Positions 25,332 through 34,726 of a stretch of 64,000 nucleotides of DNA are shown piece by piece. The first letter of the stretch is position 1. Each line of letters starts with the position of its first letter. The DNA comes from Flagellimonas sp. MMG031 (GTDB taxonomy: Bacteria; Bacteroidota; Bacteroidia; Flavobacteriales; Flavobacteriaceae), in assembly GCF_040112705.1 (NCBI RefSeq), contig NZ_CP157804.1:1366501-1430500 (forward strand), read 5' to 3'. The notes under the pieces are model-generated. The model was not told the DNA's origin, did no database searches, and saw nothing but the letters and a program-made list of their open reading frames with translations. A program made the translations under genes and the position numbers.

Positions 25332-26579
25332 TTGGAAGTTTTAAAGATAGCAACAGCAGGTAGTGTTGATGATGGTAAGAGTACCTTGATCGGAAGATTA
25401 TTGTACGACACCAAATCCATGACAGACGATAAATTGGAAGCCATCGAGCGGACCAGTAAACAAAAAGGGTACGATTATCTCGATTTTTCATTGGCGACCG
25501 ACGGATTGGTGGCCGAAAGGGAGCAGGGTATCACCATAGATGTGGCCCACATTTACTTTTCCACCCCATCCAAAAGTTACATTATCGCCGATACCCCTGG
25601 CCATGTGGAATACACTAGGAACATGGTTACGGGAGCTTCGACATCACAGGCGTCCATTATTTTGATCGATGCACGAAAAGGTGTTATCGAACAGACGCAT
25701 CGCCACTTTTTTATCAATAATCTGTTACGGATTAAGGATGTAATCGTGGCCATCAACAAAATGGATCTGGTCGATTTTTCGGAGGAAACTTATACTAAGA
25801 TCAAGTCCGATTTTCAGGAATTGATGAAAAAGAGAGATTACCAAGACCAGAATATCACCTTTATTCCAGTGAGTGCACTAAAGGGTGACAATGTGGTGAA
25901 TCGTTCCGAAAATATGCCCTGGTACAGCGGTCAAACCCTTTTGGAACATTTGGAGGAACTGGACCAGAAAGATATTTACAACACGGGAACGCCGCGTTTT
26001 CCGGTGCAGTACGTTATCCGTCCCAAAACGGAGGATTTCCACGATTTTCGTGGATTTGCAGGAAAAGTGTATGGCGGAGAGCTCAATGTGGGCGACGAAG
26101 TTGTGGTGTTGCCATCGATGACCAAATCCAGGATAAAGGACATTTATTTTTATGATAAACAGTACAAAACGGCTCCAAGAAGGTCTTCGGTGACCATTAC
26201 ATTGGAAGATGAGGTCAACGTAAGCCGTGGGGATATGCTGGTCAAGGTAGGTGACTTGCCCACAATTGATAAACAACTGACGGCGACGGTATCGTGGATG
26301 GATAGTGCCAGTTTCACTCCCGGAGGTAAGTATGTGCTTCAACATGGTGTAAACAAGGTGTTGGCCAAAGTGGATGCCATTGAGCACAAAATCCATCCAG
26401 ACTACTCTGGTATCGAGGAAAATGTGTCTTCACTGCAGATGAACGATATTGCCAAGGTGCGGTTAAGGCTCAACAAGCCTATTTTTTATGATAAGTTCAA
26501 GGATCACCGAACCAATGGCTCCTTTATCATTATTGATAGCCGCACGAACAATACAGCAGGTGTTGGATTTATAGAATAA
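25332..26579 (+). CDS. cysN: Sulfate adenylyltransferase subunit 1 (GTPase)
   Basis: A 415-residue elongation-factor-like GTPase that drives APS formation by CysD. G motifs are complete: GSVDDGKST at about residues 10-18, DTPGH and NKMD; beta-barrel domains follow from about residue 225. It lacks a fused APS kinase domain. No in-frame ATG precedes the conserved MEVLKIATAG stretch, so a TTG at 25332 is the likely start. It follows cysD by 47 bases and would lose its partner if the cysD lesion is genuine. Confidence 0.93.
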   Translation: MEVLKIATAGSVDDGKSTLIGRLLYDTKSMTDDKLEAIERTSKQKGYDYLDFSLATDGLVAEREQGITIDVAHIYFSTPSKSYIIADTPGHVEYTRNMVTGASTSQASIILIDARKGVIEQTHRHFFINNLLRIKDVIVAINKMDLVDFSEETYTKIKSDFQELMKKRDYQDQNITFIPVSALKGDNVVNRSENMPWYSGQTLLEHLEELDQKDIYNTGTPRFPVQYVIRPKTEDFHDFRGFAGKVYGGELNVGDEVVVLPSMTKSRIKDIYFYDKQYKTAPRRSSVTITLEDEVNVSRGDMLVKVGDLPTIDKQLTATVSWMDSASFTPGGKYVLQHGVNKVLAKVDAIEHKIHPDYSGIEENVSSLQMNDIAKVRLRLNKPIFYDKFKDHRTNGSFIIIDSRTNNTAGVGFIE

Positions 26580-26653
26580 TTCTCTTTTGTCTAGCAAGGG
26601 AGAAGGGGCGTTTTTTTACATAAAATCTATAAAACAGATAGGAAAACTAGATT

Positions 26654-28744
26654 ATGCAAAGCTTTAGAACAGAAATAGAAAACCCGGTGGTTGAGAAGGA
26701 CATCATCGAATTGGAGAAGAAGATTCGTCAGTTCAAAGGTGGTGAAATGGATGAGGAAAAATTCCGTAGCCTGCGTTTGGCACGTGGGGTATATGGACAA
26801 CGCCAGCCTGGGGTTCAGATGATTCGAATCAAGTTGCCCTACGGAAAAGTCACATCCAACCAATTACTCCGTATTGCCGATGTTTCCGATGAGTATTCCA
26901 GAGGAAGGTTGCATATCACCACCCGACAGGATATCCAAATCCATTATGTCGATTTGGAACGCACTCCAGAACTTTGGGCCCAGTTGGAAAAAGACAAGGT
27001 TACCCTAAGGGAAGCCTGTGGAAACACAGTGCGGAACGTAACTGCCAGCGAAACAGCCGGAATCGATGTGGACGAGCCCTTTGATGTTTCTCCCTACGCC
27101 CAGGCCGTTTTTGAGTATTTTCTTAGGAATCCCATAGGACAGGAAATGGGAAGGAAGTTTAAGGTCTCCTTCTCCGCAAGCGATGCCGACACCGGACTTT
27201 CCTACATGCACGACCTAGGCTTTATTGCCAAGGAAAAGGAGGGTGAAAGAGGTTTTAAGGTAATGCTCGGAGGTGGATTAGGTTCACAGCCGCGGCATGC
27301 CGATGAACTATACAGCTTTTTGCGCACCGACAAAATCATCCCGTTGATGGAAGGAGTCATCCGTGTGTTCGATAGATACGGGGAACGAAAAAGTAGGGCA
27401 AAGGCTCGAATGAAGTTCTTGCTGAAGGATTTGGGTCTCGATGGTTTCAAAAAATTGCTGGAAGAAGAACAATTGGCGATTCCACATCATACCTATCCCA
27501 TCGAAATCGATAGTTATCCTGAAGTGAAGGTGGCCGAGGTAGAAACGCCAAAAGTGGTTATTGAGGATAAACAAGCCTTTGAGGCCTGGAAATCCACCAA
27601 TTTGGTGCCCCAAAAACAAGAGGGCTTTGTGGCTATCGGCATCAAGGTACTTTTGGGAGATTTCTATACCGACAAGGCACGCGAACTGGCCCAATTGGTT
27701 CAGGACTTTGCGGCCGGAGAGATTCGTTTGTCGCTCAGACAAAATATTTTGATTCCCTACGTGAAGGAGGAATTGGTTCCCTTCTTTTATCAGGAACTTC
27801 AAAAACTTGGTTTTGCCGAAGCGGGATACAACAAAGCATTGGACATAACCGCTTGTCCCGGCACCGATACCTGTAATCTGGGTATTGCCAGCAGTACCGG
27901 AATCGCAGCCGAACTCGAAAGGGTCATCAAAGCGGAATATCCACAATACATCAAAAATCCAGATGTTGTCATCAAGATCAGCGGGTGCATGAATGCTTGC
28001 GGACAGCATAATATGGCACATATCGGTTTCCAAGGAATGTCCGTGCGTACCAAGGATAAGTTGGTTGCACCTGCACTTCAGGTGTTGTTGGGTGGTGGAA
28101 ATTTTGGTGATGGTAGGGCCAGATTCGCGGATAAAGTAGCCAAAATACCAAGCAAAAGAGGGCCGCAAGCACTACGTCTTATTTTGGATGACTTTGAAGC
28201 CAATGGAAATGGAGCGTCGTTCACCGATTATTACGAGGAAAAAGGGCAGCTTTATTTCTACGATTTCCTAAAGCCATTAACCGATGTTGACAACCTCACC
28301 CAAGATGATTTTATTGATTGGGGGAACGAAGAAAAATATAAAAAGGAGATAGGTATTGGGGAATGCGCTGGGGTTATTGTAGATCTTGTGGCCACGCTCT
28401 TCCTAGAAAGTCAAGAGAAGATTGACAACGCAGAAGAAGCTATCCAAGAAGGTAAATGGGCAGCCAGTATTTACTATTCCTATCAATCCATAGTCAATTC
28501 TGCCAAGGCTTTATTGACAGCCGAAAAAGTAAAGACCAATACCCATGCCAGTATCGTCAAGGATTTTGATGAACTGTATGTGGAATCAGGAAAAATAGCC
28601 TTTGAGGGCGGGTTTGCCAATATAGCCCTTCAATTGAATAAGAACGAACCGTCTGAAGCCTTTGCAAAATCCTATGTGCAAGATGCCAAGGAGGTATTGC
28701 AGCGATTGGAAGCGTTCAGGAAAATGGAGCTGGAACATGCATAG
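26654..28744 (+). CDS. Sulfite (nitrite) reductase with C-terminal HEPN-like domain
   Basis: A 696-residue siroheme and 4Fe-4S enzyme; by context it reduces sulfite to sulfide with electrons from ferredoxin. Two ferredoxin-like and catalytic repeats fill about residues 1-545. Cluster and siroheme ligands are C401, C407, C445 and C449 (CPGTDTC and CMNAC). Substrate-side arginines are seen in HITTRQDIQ and RLSLRQNI. The last 140 residues form an extra helical domain with EEAIQEGKWAASIYYSYQS and AKALL, resembling HEPN domains. Sulfite over nitrite is inferred from the neighbours cysHDN, cobA and a ferredoxin reductase. It overlaps cobA by 8 bases. Confidence 0.9.
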   Translation: MQSFRTEIENPVVEKDIIELEKKIRQFKGGEMDEEKFRSLRLARGVYGQRQPGVQMIRIKLPYGKVTSNQLLRIADVSDEYSRGRLHITTRQDIQIHYVDLERTPELWAQLEKDKVTLREACGNTVRNVTASETAGIDVDEPFDVSPYAQAVFEYFLRNPIGQEMGRKFKVSFSASDADTGLSYMHDLGFIAKEKEGERGFKVMLGGGLGSQPRHADELYSFLRTDKIIPLMEGVIRVFDRYGERKSRAKARMKFLLKDLGLDGFKKLLEEEQLAIPHHTYPIEIDSYPEVKVAEVETPKVVIEDKQAFEAWKSTNLVPQKQEGFVAIGIKVLLGDFYTDKARELAQLVQDFAAGEIRLSLRQNILIPYVKEELVPFFYQELQKLGFAEAGYNKALDITACPGTDTCNLGIASSTGIAAELERVIKAEYPQYIKNPDVVIKISGCMNACGQHNMAHIGFQGMSVRTKDKLVAPALQVLLGGGNFGDGRARFADKVAKIPSKRGPQALRLILDDFEANGNGASFTDYYEEKGQLYFYDFLKPLTDVDNLTQDDFIDWGNEEKYKKEIGIGECAGVIVDLVATLFLESQEKIDNAEEAIQEGKWAASIYYSYQSIVNSAKALLTAEKVKTNTHASIVKDFDELYVESGKIAFEGGFANIALQLNKNEPSEAFAKSYVQDAKEVLQRLEAFRKMELEHA

Positions 28745-29513
28745 AGGAAAGTTGACCGTAGTGGGCGCAGGTCCAGGAGATGTGGATTTGATAACGCTCA
28801 AAGGGGTGAAAGCGCTGCAAAATGCCGATGTGGTACTGTACGACGCTTTGGTGTCCAACGAACTATTGGAATATGCTCCCAAAGCCGAAAAAATATTTGT
28901 AGGCAAACGCAAAGGATGTTACTCGTACCAACAAGCCCAAATCAATGATTTGATTGTGGAACGCGCGACGCTGGGATTGCACGTGGTCCGATTAAAGGGG
29001 GGAGACCCTTTCGTTTTTGGAAGGGGAGCCGAAGAAATGGAGCATGCCGCAGCCTTTGGGGTGGAAGTGGATGTGGTTCCAGGTATTTCGTCTTCATTGT
29101 CCGTACCCGCTTCACAAAACATTCCGGTCACCAAAAGGGGAGCAGCGGAAAGTTTTTGGGTAATCACGGGGACCACGAAAGAACATAAATTATCCAACGA
29201 TGTGGCTTTGGCAGCCAAATCAAATGCCACCGTGGTCATACTTATGGGAATGTCCAAACTTGGGGAAATCATGCAGCTTTTCAAAAAGGAAGGTAAAGAG
29301 GATACCCCAGTGGCCATTATTCAAAACGGAACCACGGAACACGAAAAAATAGGAATTGGCACTGTTGCTTCCATTGAGAACAAGGCAAGGGAGCAGCAGT
29401 TGTCCAACCCAGCCATCATTGTAATTGGAGAGGTGGTCCACCATCGTCAGAACATATTGGATATCCAACATAGATATCAGCATCAGGAAATAAAATGGCA
29501 CGAAAAAGTTTAG
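28737..29513 (+). CDS. cobA: Uroporphyrinogen-III C-methyltransferase
   Basis: A 258-residue SAM-dependent enzyme making precorrin-2, the precursor of siroheme for the preceding reductase. Signatures are VVGAGPGDVDLITLKG at the start, VRLKGGDPFVFGRGAEE and VVPGISSSLSVPA. The ATG at 28737 gives the conserved N-terminus and overlaps the reductase stop, pointing to coupled translation; the longer upstream frame merely reads through the reductase gene. The dehydrogenase/ferrochelatase part found in fused CysG enzymes is missing and no separate gene for it is in the window. Confidence 0.94.
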   Translation: MHRGKLTVVGAGPGDVDLITLKGVKALQNADVVLYDALVSNELLEYAPKAEKIFVGKRKGCYSYQQAQINDLIVERATLGLHVVRLKGGDPFVFGRGAEEMEHAAAFGVEVDVVPGISSSLSVPASQNIPVTKRGAAESFWVITGTTKEHKLSNDVALAAKSNATVVILMGMSKLGEIMQLFKKEGKEDTPVAIIQNGTTEHEKIGIGTVASIENKAREQQLSNPAIIVIGEVVHHRQNILDIQHRYQHQEIKWHEKV

Positions 29514-29522
29514 TCAAAATGT

Positions 29523-29562
29523 AAGCTCAAGAAGTCGGCTGCGGCAGGCATGCAGTAGAGAG
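29523..29562 (+). repeat. Degenerate palindromic element between cobA and the ferredoxin reductase gene
   Basis: GCTC and GAGC ends enclose an inner CTGCGGCAGGC. Its right side, with CAGGC, GCAGT, GAGAG and TTAAAAT in order, aligns with the element at 24274 and its right flank, so it looks like a decayed copy. It ends 17 bases before the next ATG. Confidence 0.5.
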
Positions 29563-29579
29563 CATTTAAAATTAGAATT

Positions 29580-30641
29580 ATGATCAAAACAGATATCATT
29601 ATCATAGGAGCCGGTCCAACCGGACTGTTTACCGTTTTTGAAGCAGGATTGCTCAAGTTGAAATGTCATTTAATAGATGCCTTGGCACAGCCTGGCGGGC
29701 AATGTTCCGAGATATATCCAAAGAAGCCCATTTACGATATCCCTGCCTATCCGGAGATTTTGGCGGGTACTTTGGTGGATAAGCTCATGGAGCAAATAAA
29801 GCCTTTTGAGCCCGGTTTCACCTTGGGCGAGCGTGCGGAGACTTTGGACAAACAAGAAGACGGTTCCTTTATCGTGACCACGAACAAGGGAACCCAGCAT
29901 CATGCTCCCGTTGTGGTCATTGCGGGCGGTTTGGGCTCGTTTGAACCCAGAAAGCCCCTTATTCCCAACATTGAACTTTTTGAAAGCAAAGGGGTGGAAT
30001 ATATGATCAAGGACCCGGAGCAGTTCCGGGACAAAAAAGTGGTCATATCCGGTGGTGGCGATTCTGCCTTGGATTGGGCCATTTTCTTGGCCGATGTGGC
30101 TTCGGAAGTTTCTTTGGTACACCGAAGAAACGAGTTCCGAGGAGCGCTGGATTCGGTTGAAAAGGCACGCGAACTCGCCAAACTGGGCAAGATTCAACTC
30201 TACACCAAGGCGGAAGTAAAAGAAATACACGGAAAGGAAGATTTGCATGCAGTGGTCATTGAATACAACGATGGTGAAAAGGAATCCACCTATGTGGAAA
30301 CCGATTACTTTATCCCGCTGTTCGGACTCTCCCCAAAATTGGGGCCATTGGGCAACTGGGGGTTGGAAATCGAGAAAAACGCCATCAAGGTGAACAATGC
30401 CAAGGATTATCAGACCAACATCCCAGGGGTATTTGCCATTGGAGATGTGAATACCTATCCGGGCAAACTCAAGTTGATCCTGTCCGGGTTCCACGAAGCG
30501 GCCGTGATGTGCCAATATGCGTATCAAATCATCAACCCCGATAAAAGATTTGTGATGAAGTATACCACCGTTGGGGGCGTACAAGGGTTTGATGGTTCCA
30601 AAAAAGAGGCCAAAAAAGAAGTGGTGCAGAGCATCAACTAA
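29580..30641 (+). CDS. Ferredoxin-NADP+ reductase, thioredoxin-reductase-like
   Basis: A 353-residue flavoprotein. The FAD motif is IIGAGPTGLFTVFEAG (about 7-22), the NADPH motif is VVISGGGDSALDWAIFLA, and GVFAIGDVNTYPGK closes the FAD site. The redox CxxC of true thioredoxin reductases is absent, matching the YumC-type ferredoxin reductases. As the last gene of the sulfate cluster it is the likely source of reduced ferredoxin for sulfite reductase. A terminator follows. Confidence 0.87.
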   Translation: MIKTDIIIIGAGPTGLFTVFEAGLLKLKCHLIDALAQPGGQCSEIYPKKPIYDIPAYPEILAGTLVDKLMEQIKPFEPGFTLGERAETLDKQEDGSFIVTTNKGTQHHAPVVVIAGGLGSFEPRKPLIPNIELFESKGVEYMIKDPEQFRDKKVVISGGGDSALDWAIFLADVASEVSLVHRRNEFRGALDSVEKARELAKLGKIQLYTKAEVKEIHGKEDLHAVVIEYNDGEKESTYVETDYFIPLFGLSPKLGPLGNWGLEIEKNAIKVNNAKDYQTNIPGVFAIGDVNTYPGKLKLILSGFHEAAVMCQYAYQIINPDKRFVMKYTTVGGVQGFDGSKKEAKKEVVQSIN

Positions 30642-30666
30642 GAAAATTAGTTGTTTTTAGAAGCGA

Positions 30667-30701
30667 AAAGCCTTCCGAAAGCGATTTTGGGAGGTTTTTT
30701 T
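30667..30701 (+). terminator. Terminator at the end of the sulfate assimilation genes
   Basis: CCTTCC and GGGAGG arms (one T-G pair), 12-base loop, then seven T. Confidence 0.7.
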
Positions 30702-30758
30702 GTTTTTGACTGGAGAGTACCGTTTCTTTGCAGTTCAGTTCATGTATAAATTGAAAGT

Positions 30759-30908
30759 GTTATCAAGAAAGGTGGAGGGATTGGACCCTTTGAAGCCTTA
30801 GCAACCCTCGTCTTCGAGAAGGTGCTACATTCTACCCCGGTCCGCAATTTGTTTGGGGGCCACATGGAGCGTATTCATACCTAACATGGGTATAGGGGGA
30901 AGGATAAC
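30759..30908 (+). promoter_or_regulatory. SAM-I riboswitch of the metH genes, with enlarged P4
   Basis: The core matches the first SAM-I leader: AAGAAAGGTGGAGGGA, GACCCTTTGAAGCC, TTAGCAACCCT and GAAGGTGCTACATTCTA. P1 is closed by GTTATC (30759-30764) and GATAAC (30903-30908). P4 is much longer, with an ACCCC/GGGGG base and an inner ATACC-TAACAT-GGGTAT hairpin. It fills most of the 341-base gap before the metH N-terminal gene, which otherwise holds only the upstream terminator and about 75 bases of leader with no recognised feature. Confidence 0.9.
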
Positions 30909-30982
30909 GAAACGCATACCGCAACGTATCCACACACTTTTCTTGATTTCGCCACATCCTTCTTTTGAAGGAAAATGATGTT

Positions 30983-31984
30983 ATGGGAAAAATTGAAGAC
31001 ATATTGAAACAACGGATTTTGGTGCTGGATGGAGCCATGGGTACCATGTTGCAGCGCTACAAATTCAAGGAAGCCGATTTTAGGGGTGAACGGTTCAAGG
31101 ATTGGCCCAGTGATCTGCAGGGCAACAACGACCTGTTATCCTTGACCCAATCCGATGCGGTGAAGGAAGTCCACCGCAAGTTTTTGGAAGCGGGGGCGGA
31201 CATCATCGAAACCAACACCTTTTCTGGGACCACCATAGCCATGGCCGATTATGGCATGGAAGAATTGGTCTACGAACTGAACTATGAGTCGGCGAAGCTT
31301 GCCAAGGAAGTGGCCCAAGAGTTTACCGATAAAAATCCCGATAAACCGAGGTTTGTGGCGGGTAGTATTGGGCCTACCAACAAAACGGCCAGCATGTCGC
31401 CCGATGTGAACGACCCGGGTTTCCGCGCTATTTCCTTTGATGAGCTACGTATAGCGTACAAACAACAAATCGAAGCCCTTCTCGATGGTGGTGCCGATAT
31501 TTTGTTGGTGGAGACTATTTTTGATACCCTAAATGCAAAAGCAGCACTTTTTGCCATTGAAGAGGTGAAGGAAGAACGAAACATCAATGTGCCAGTGATG
31601 GTCAGTGGAACCATAACCGATGCTTCGGGCAGAACATTATCCGGTCAGACTGCCGAAGCATTTCTCATCTCTATTTCGCACATTCCCATTTTGTCCGTAG
31701 GTTTCAATTGCGCTTTGGGAGCCAAACAGTTGGTGCCTCATTTGGAGGTGGTGTCGGCAAAATCGGAATTTGCCATATCCGCCCACCCTAATGCGGGATT
31801 GCCCAATGCCTTTGGGGAATATGATGAAACACCCGAACAAATGGCCGTTCAAATAAAAGAGTACGTAGAAAAAGGATTGGTGAACATCGTGGGCGGTTGT
31901 TGCGGTACCACTCCGGAACATATCAAAGCCATTGCAGAAGTCGTAAAGAATTATGAACCTCGAAAAGTTTTGACGCACGCATAG
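30983..31984 (+). CDS. metH: Methionine synthase, homocysteine-binding part
   Basis: A 333-residue protein equal to the first module of MetH, a zinc-dependent homocysteine S-methyltransferase barrel. [10 protein letters not shown] starts the fold, and the zinc cysteines lie in FNCALGA and [11 protein letters not shown]. The ATG at 30983 fits the usual start; a TTG six codons earlier is less likely. The rest of MetH is in the next gene, 9 bases on, so the enzyme is split into two polypeptides made from one SAM-I-controlled transcript. Confidence 0.93.
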   Translation: MGKIEDILKQRILVLDGAMGTMLQRYKFKEADFRGERFKDWPSDLQGNNDLLSLTQSDAVKEVHRKFLEAGADIIETNTFSGTTIAMADYGMEELVYELNYESAKLAKEVAQEFTDKNPDKPRFVAGSIGPTNKTASMSPDVNDPGFRAISFDELRIAYKQQIEALLDGGADILLVETIFDTLNAKAALFAIEEVKEERNINVPVMVSGTITDASGRTLSGQTAEAFLISISHIPILSVGFNCALGAKQLVPHLEVVSAKSEFAISAHPNAGLPNAFGEYDETPEQMAVQIKEYVEKGLVNIVGGCCGTTPEHIKAIAEVVKNYEPRKVLTHA

Positions 31985-31993
31985 CGAAGGCCT

Positions 31994-34723
31994 ATGACAA
32001 CGAATAAAGAACAACGATACCTAAAATTATCGGGTCTTGAGCCCTTGGTCGTCACCCCGGAAAGTAATTTCATCAATGTGGGGGAACGGACCAATGTGGC
32101 AGGTTCCAAACGTTTTTTAAGGCTCATCAAAGAAGGAAAATTCGATGAAGCCTTGGATATCGCCCGCGAACAAGTGGAGGGTGGGGCCCAGATCATCGAC
32201 ATCAATATGGATGATGGCCTTATTGATGGAAAGGAAGCCATGGTCAGATTTTTGAATTTGATTGTTTCCGAACCCGATATTGCCCGTGTTCCCATCATGA
32301 TTGACAGTTCCAAATGGGAAATTATCGAAGCCGGTCTTCAAGTAGTGCAGGGGAAATGTGTGGTCAACTCTATCAGCTTGAAAGAAGGCAAGGAAGAGTT
32401 TATCCATCATGCCAAATTGATTAAGCGATATGGTGCAGCCGTAATCGTAATGGCTTTTGATGAGGTAGGGCAAGCTGACAACTACGAACGTCGCATCGAG
32501 ATTGCGAAGCGTTCTTACGATATTTTGGTCAACGAGGTGAATTTCCCTCCAGAGGATATCATCTTTGACCTAAACATTTTTCCCGTGGCTACGGGTATGG
32601 ACGAACACAGAAACAACGCCATCGATTTTATCGAGGCCACACGCTGGGTCCGGGAAAACCTGCCCTATTGCAGCGTGAGTGGTGGTGTGAGCAATGTATC
32701 TTTCTCCTTTAGGGGGAACAACCCCGTTCGTGAGGCCATGCACTCCGCCTTTTTGTTCCATGCCATCAAAGCTGGAATGAACATGGGTATCGTAAACCCG
32801 ACCATGTTGGAGGTGTACGATGATATCCCAAAGGATTTATTGGAGCACGTGGAGGATGTACTGCTCTACAGGCGCGACGATGCTACCGAACGATTGCTCG
32901 AATTTGCAGAGACCGTTGTGGGAACAGCCAAGGAAAGCAAGGTCGATTTGTCTTGGCGGCAAGACCCGCTCCAGGATCGGATTACCCGAGCTTTGGTGAA
33001 GGGCATTGACCAATATATCATCGAAGATGTGGAGGAGGCCCGCCAACAGGCAGCCAAACCTTTGGAAGTCATCGAGGGCAACTTGATGACGGGAATGAAT
33101 GTAGTAGGTGATCTGTTCGGCAGCGGAAAAATGTTTTTGCCCCAAGTGGTCAAATCCGCCCGTGTGATGAAAAAGGCCGTAGCTTATTTGACACCCTATA
33201 TTGAGGCTTCCAAAGACAAGAATGCAAAGGCAGCCGGAAAAATATTGATGGCCACCGTTAAGGGTGATGTGCACGACATCGGAAAGAATATCGTAAGCGT
33301 GGTCCTGGCTTGCAACAATTATGAAATTGTGGATTTGGGCGTGATGGTTCCTCCAGAGAAAATCATCAACAAGGCAAGGGAAGAGCAAGTAGATATTATT
33401 GGGTTGAGCGGTCTTATTACGCCCTCATTGGATGAAATGGTGTTCTTGGCCAAGGAGATGGAACGCCAAAACTTTGATGTTCCCCTTTTGATAGGTGGCG
33501 CCACCACAAGTAAGGCACACACGGCGGTAAAAATCGACCCACAATACAGTCAATCCGTGGTGCATGTCAACGATGCTTCTAGGGCCGTTACCGTGGTGGG
33601 TGATTTGCTTCAGGAAGAAACCTCGGCCAACTATAAAAAGTCCATCAAACTGGATTACGAAAGTTTTAGGGAGAAGTTTCTAAAACGTGGCAAGCAAAAG
33701 GAATATTTAACCTTGGATCAGGCTCGGGAAAACAAGCTTCAAATCGATTGGAAGCCATCGGACATCAAAAAGCCAAACCAATTGGGTATTGAGGTATGGG
33801 ACGATTTTGACTTGAAACAACTGGTAGATTTTATCGATTGGTCCCCATTTTTTAGAAGTTGGGATTTGCATGGCAAGTATCCCGATATCTTAAACGATGA
33901 AGTGGTTGGCGAGCAGGCCAAGGAACTTTTTAAGGATGCGAAGGTCCTGCTCCAACGGATTTTGGACGAGAAGTTGTTGAAGGCCAAGGCTATTTTTGGA
34001 TTGTTTCCGGCCAACCAAGTCAACGAAGATGATATTGAAGTGCACTTGTCACCTCGATCGCAATCGAGAGGGAATGAATCTGATGCGCTAGAAACGACAA
34101 AAGATGCAACCTTCCTGTTTAGGACCCTTCGCCAGCAAACCAAAAAACGGGCTGGGGTACCCAATATCGCCTTGGCGGATTTCGTGGCGCCAAAAGCATC
34201 TGGAATTCAGGATTATATCGGTTGTTTTTGTGTAAGCACAGGATTTGGAACACAGGAATTGGCCGCGGAGTTCGAAAAGAACCACGATGATTACAACTCA
34301 ATCATGATCAAAGCTTTGGCGGATAGGTTTGCCGAGGCGTTTGCTGAATATCTTCACAAAGAGGTACGTACCAAACACTGGGGCTATGCCGTTGACGAGA
34401 ATTTGGACAACGATGAATTGATCAAGGAAAAGTACCGTGGCATCCGACCGGCACCTGGCTATCCTGCCTGTCCCGATCATTTGGAAAAGCTCACCATTTG
34501 GGAAATGATGCAGGTGGAGGAAAGAATAGGGGTAAAACTCACCGATAGTCTGGCCATGTGGCCCGCTGCCAGTGTCAGTGGGTATTATTTTGCACATCCC
34601 GAGGCCAAGTATTTTGGTTTGGGAAAAATAAAACAGGACCAAGTACAGGATTTTGCCGAACGAAAACATATAACTTTGGAGAAAGCCCAAAAATGGCTAG
34701 CTCCCAATATTGTTGATGAATAA
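31994..34723 (+). CDS. metH: Methionine synthase, folate, cobalamin and activation modules
   Basis: A 909-residue protein with the remaining MetH modules: a pterin-binding barrel (about 15-320, [16 protein letters not shown]), cobalamin cap and binding domains (about 340-590) with lower-ligand H427 in DVHDIGKN, and the SAM-dependent activation domain (about 640-909; [12 protein letters not shown] and [11 protein letters not shown]). It transfers methyl from methyltetrahydrofolate to cob(I)alamin and works with the upstream homocysteine module. A palindromic repeat is read in frame near residues 685-693, encoding LSPRSQSRG in a linker. metF starts 3 bases after the stop. Confidence 0.94.
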   Translation: MTTNKEQRYLKLSGLEPLVVTPESNFINVGERTNVAGSKRFLRLIKEGKFDEALDIAREQVEGGAQIIDINMDDGLIDGKEAMVRFLNLIVSEPDIARVPIMIDSSKWEIIEAGLQVVQGKCVVNSISLKEGKEEFIHHAKLIKRYGAAVIVMAFDEVGQADNYERRIEIAKRSYDILVNEVNFPPEDIIFDLNIFPVATGMDEHRNNAIDFIEATRWVRENLPYCSVSGGVSNVSFSFRGNNPVREAMHSAFLFHAIKAGMNMGIVNPTMLEVYDDIPKDLLEHVEDVLLYRRDDATERLLEFAETVVGTAKESKVDLSWRQDPLQDRITRALVKGIDQYIIEDVEEARQQAAKPLEVIEGNLMTGMNVVGDLFGSGKMFLPQVVKSARVMKKAVAYLTPYIEASKDKNAKAAGKILMATVKGDVHDIGKNIVSVVLACNNYEIVDLGVMVPPEKIINKAREEQVDIIGLSGLITPSLDEMVFLAKEMERQNFDVPLLIGGATTSKAHTAVKIDPQYSQSVVHVNDASRAVTVVGDLLQEETSANYKKSIKLDYESFREKFLKRGKQKEYLTLDQARENKLQIDWKPSDIKKPNQLGIEVWDDFDLKQLVDFIDWSPFFRSWDLHGKYPDILNDEVVGEQAKELFKDAKVLLQRILDEKLLKAKAIFGLFPANQVNEDDIEVHLSPRSQSRGNESDALETTKDATFLFRTLRQQTKKRAGVPNIALADFVAPKASGIQDYIGCFCVSTGFGTQELAAEFEKNHDDYNSIMIKALADRFAEAFAEYLHKEVRTKHWGYAVDENLDNDELIKEKYRGIRPAPGYPACPDHLEKLTIWEMMQVEERIGVKLTDSLAMWPAASVSGYYFAHPEAKYFGLGKIKQDQVQDFAERKHITLEKAQKWLAPNIVDE
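34047..34072 (+). repeat. Short palindromic element inside metH
   Basis: TGTCACCTCGA, a short TCGCAA centre and TCGAGAGG repeat the outer arms of the elements at 24274 and 36843 without their inner part. It sits in the coding frame between the cobalamin and activation modules and keeps the reading frame open. Confidence 0.65.
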
Positions 34724-34726
34724 CCG

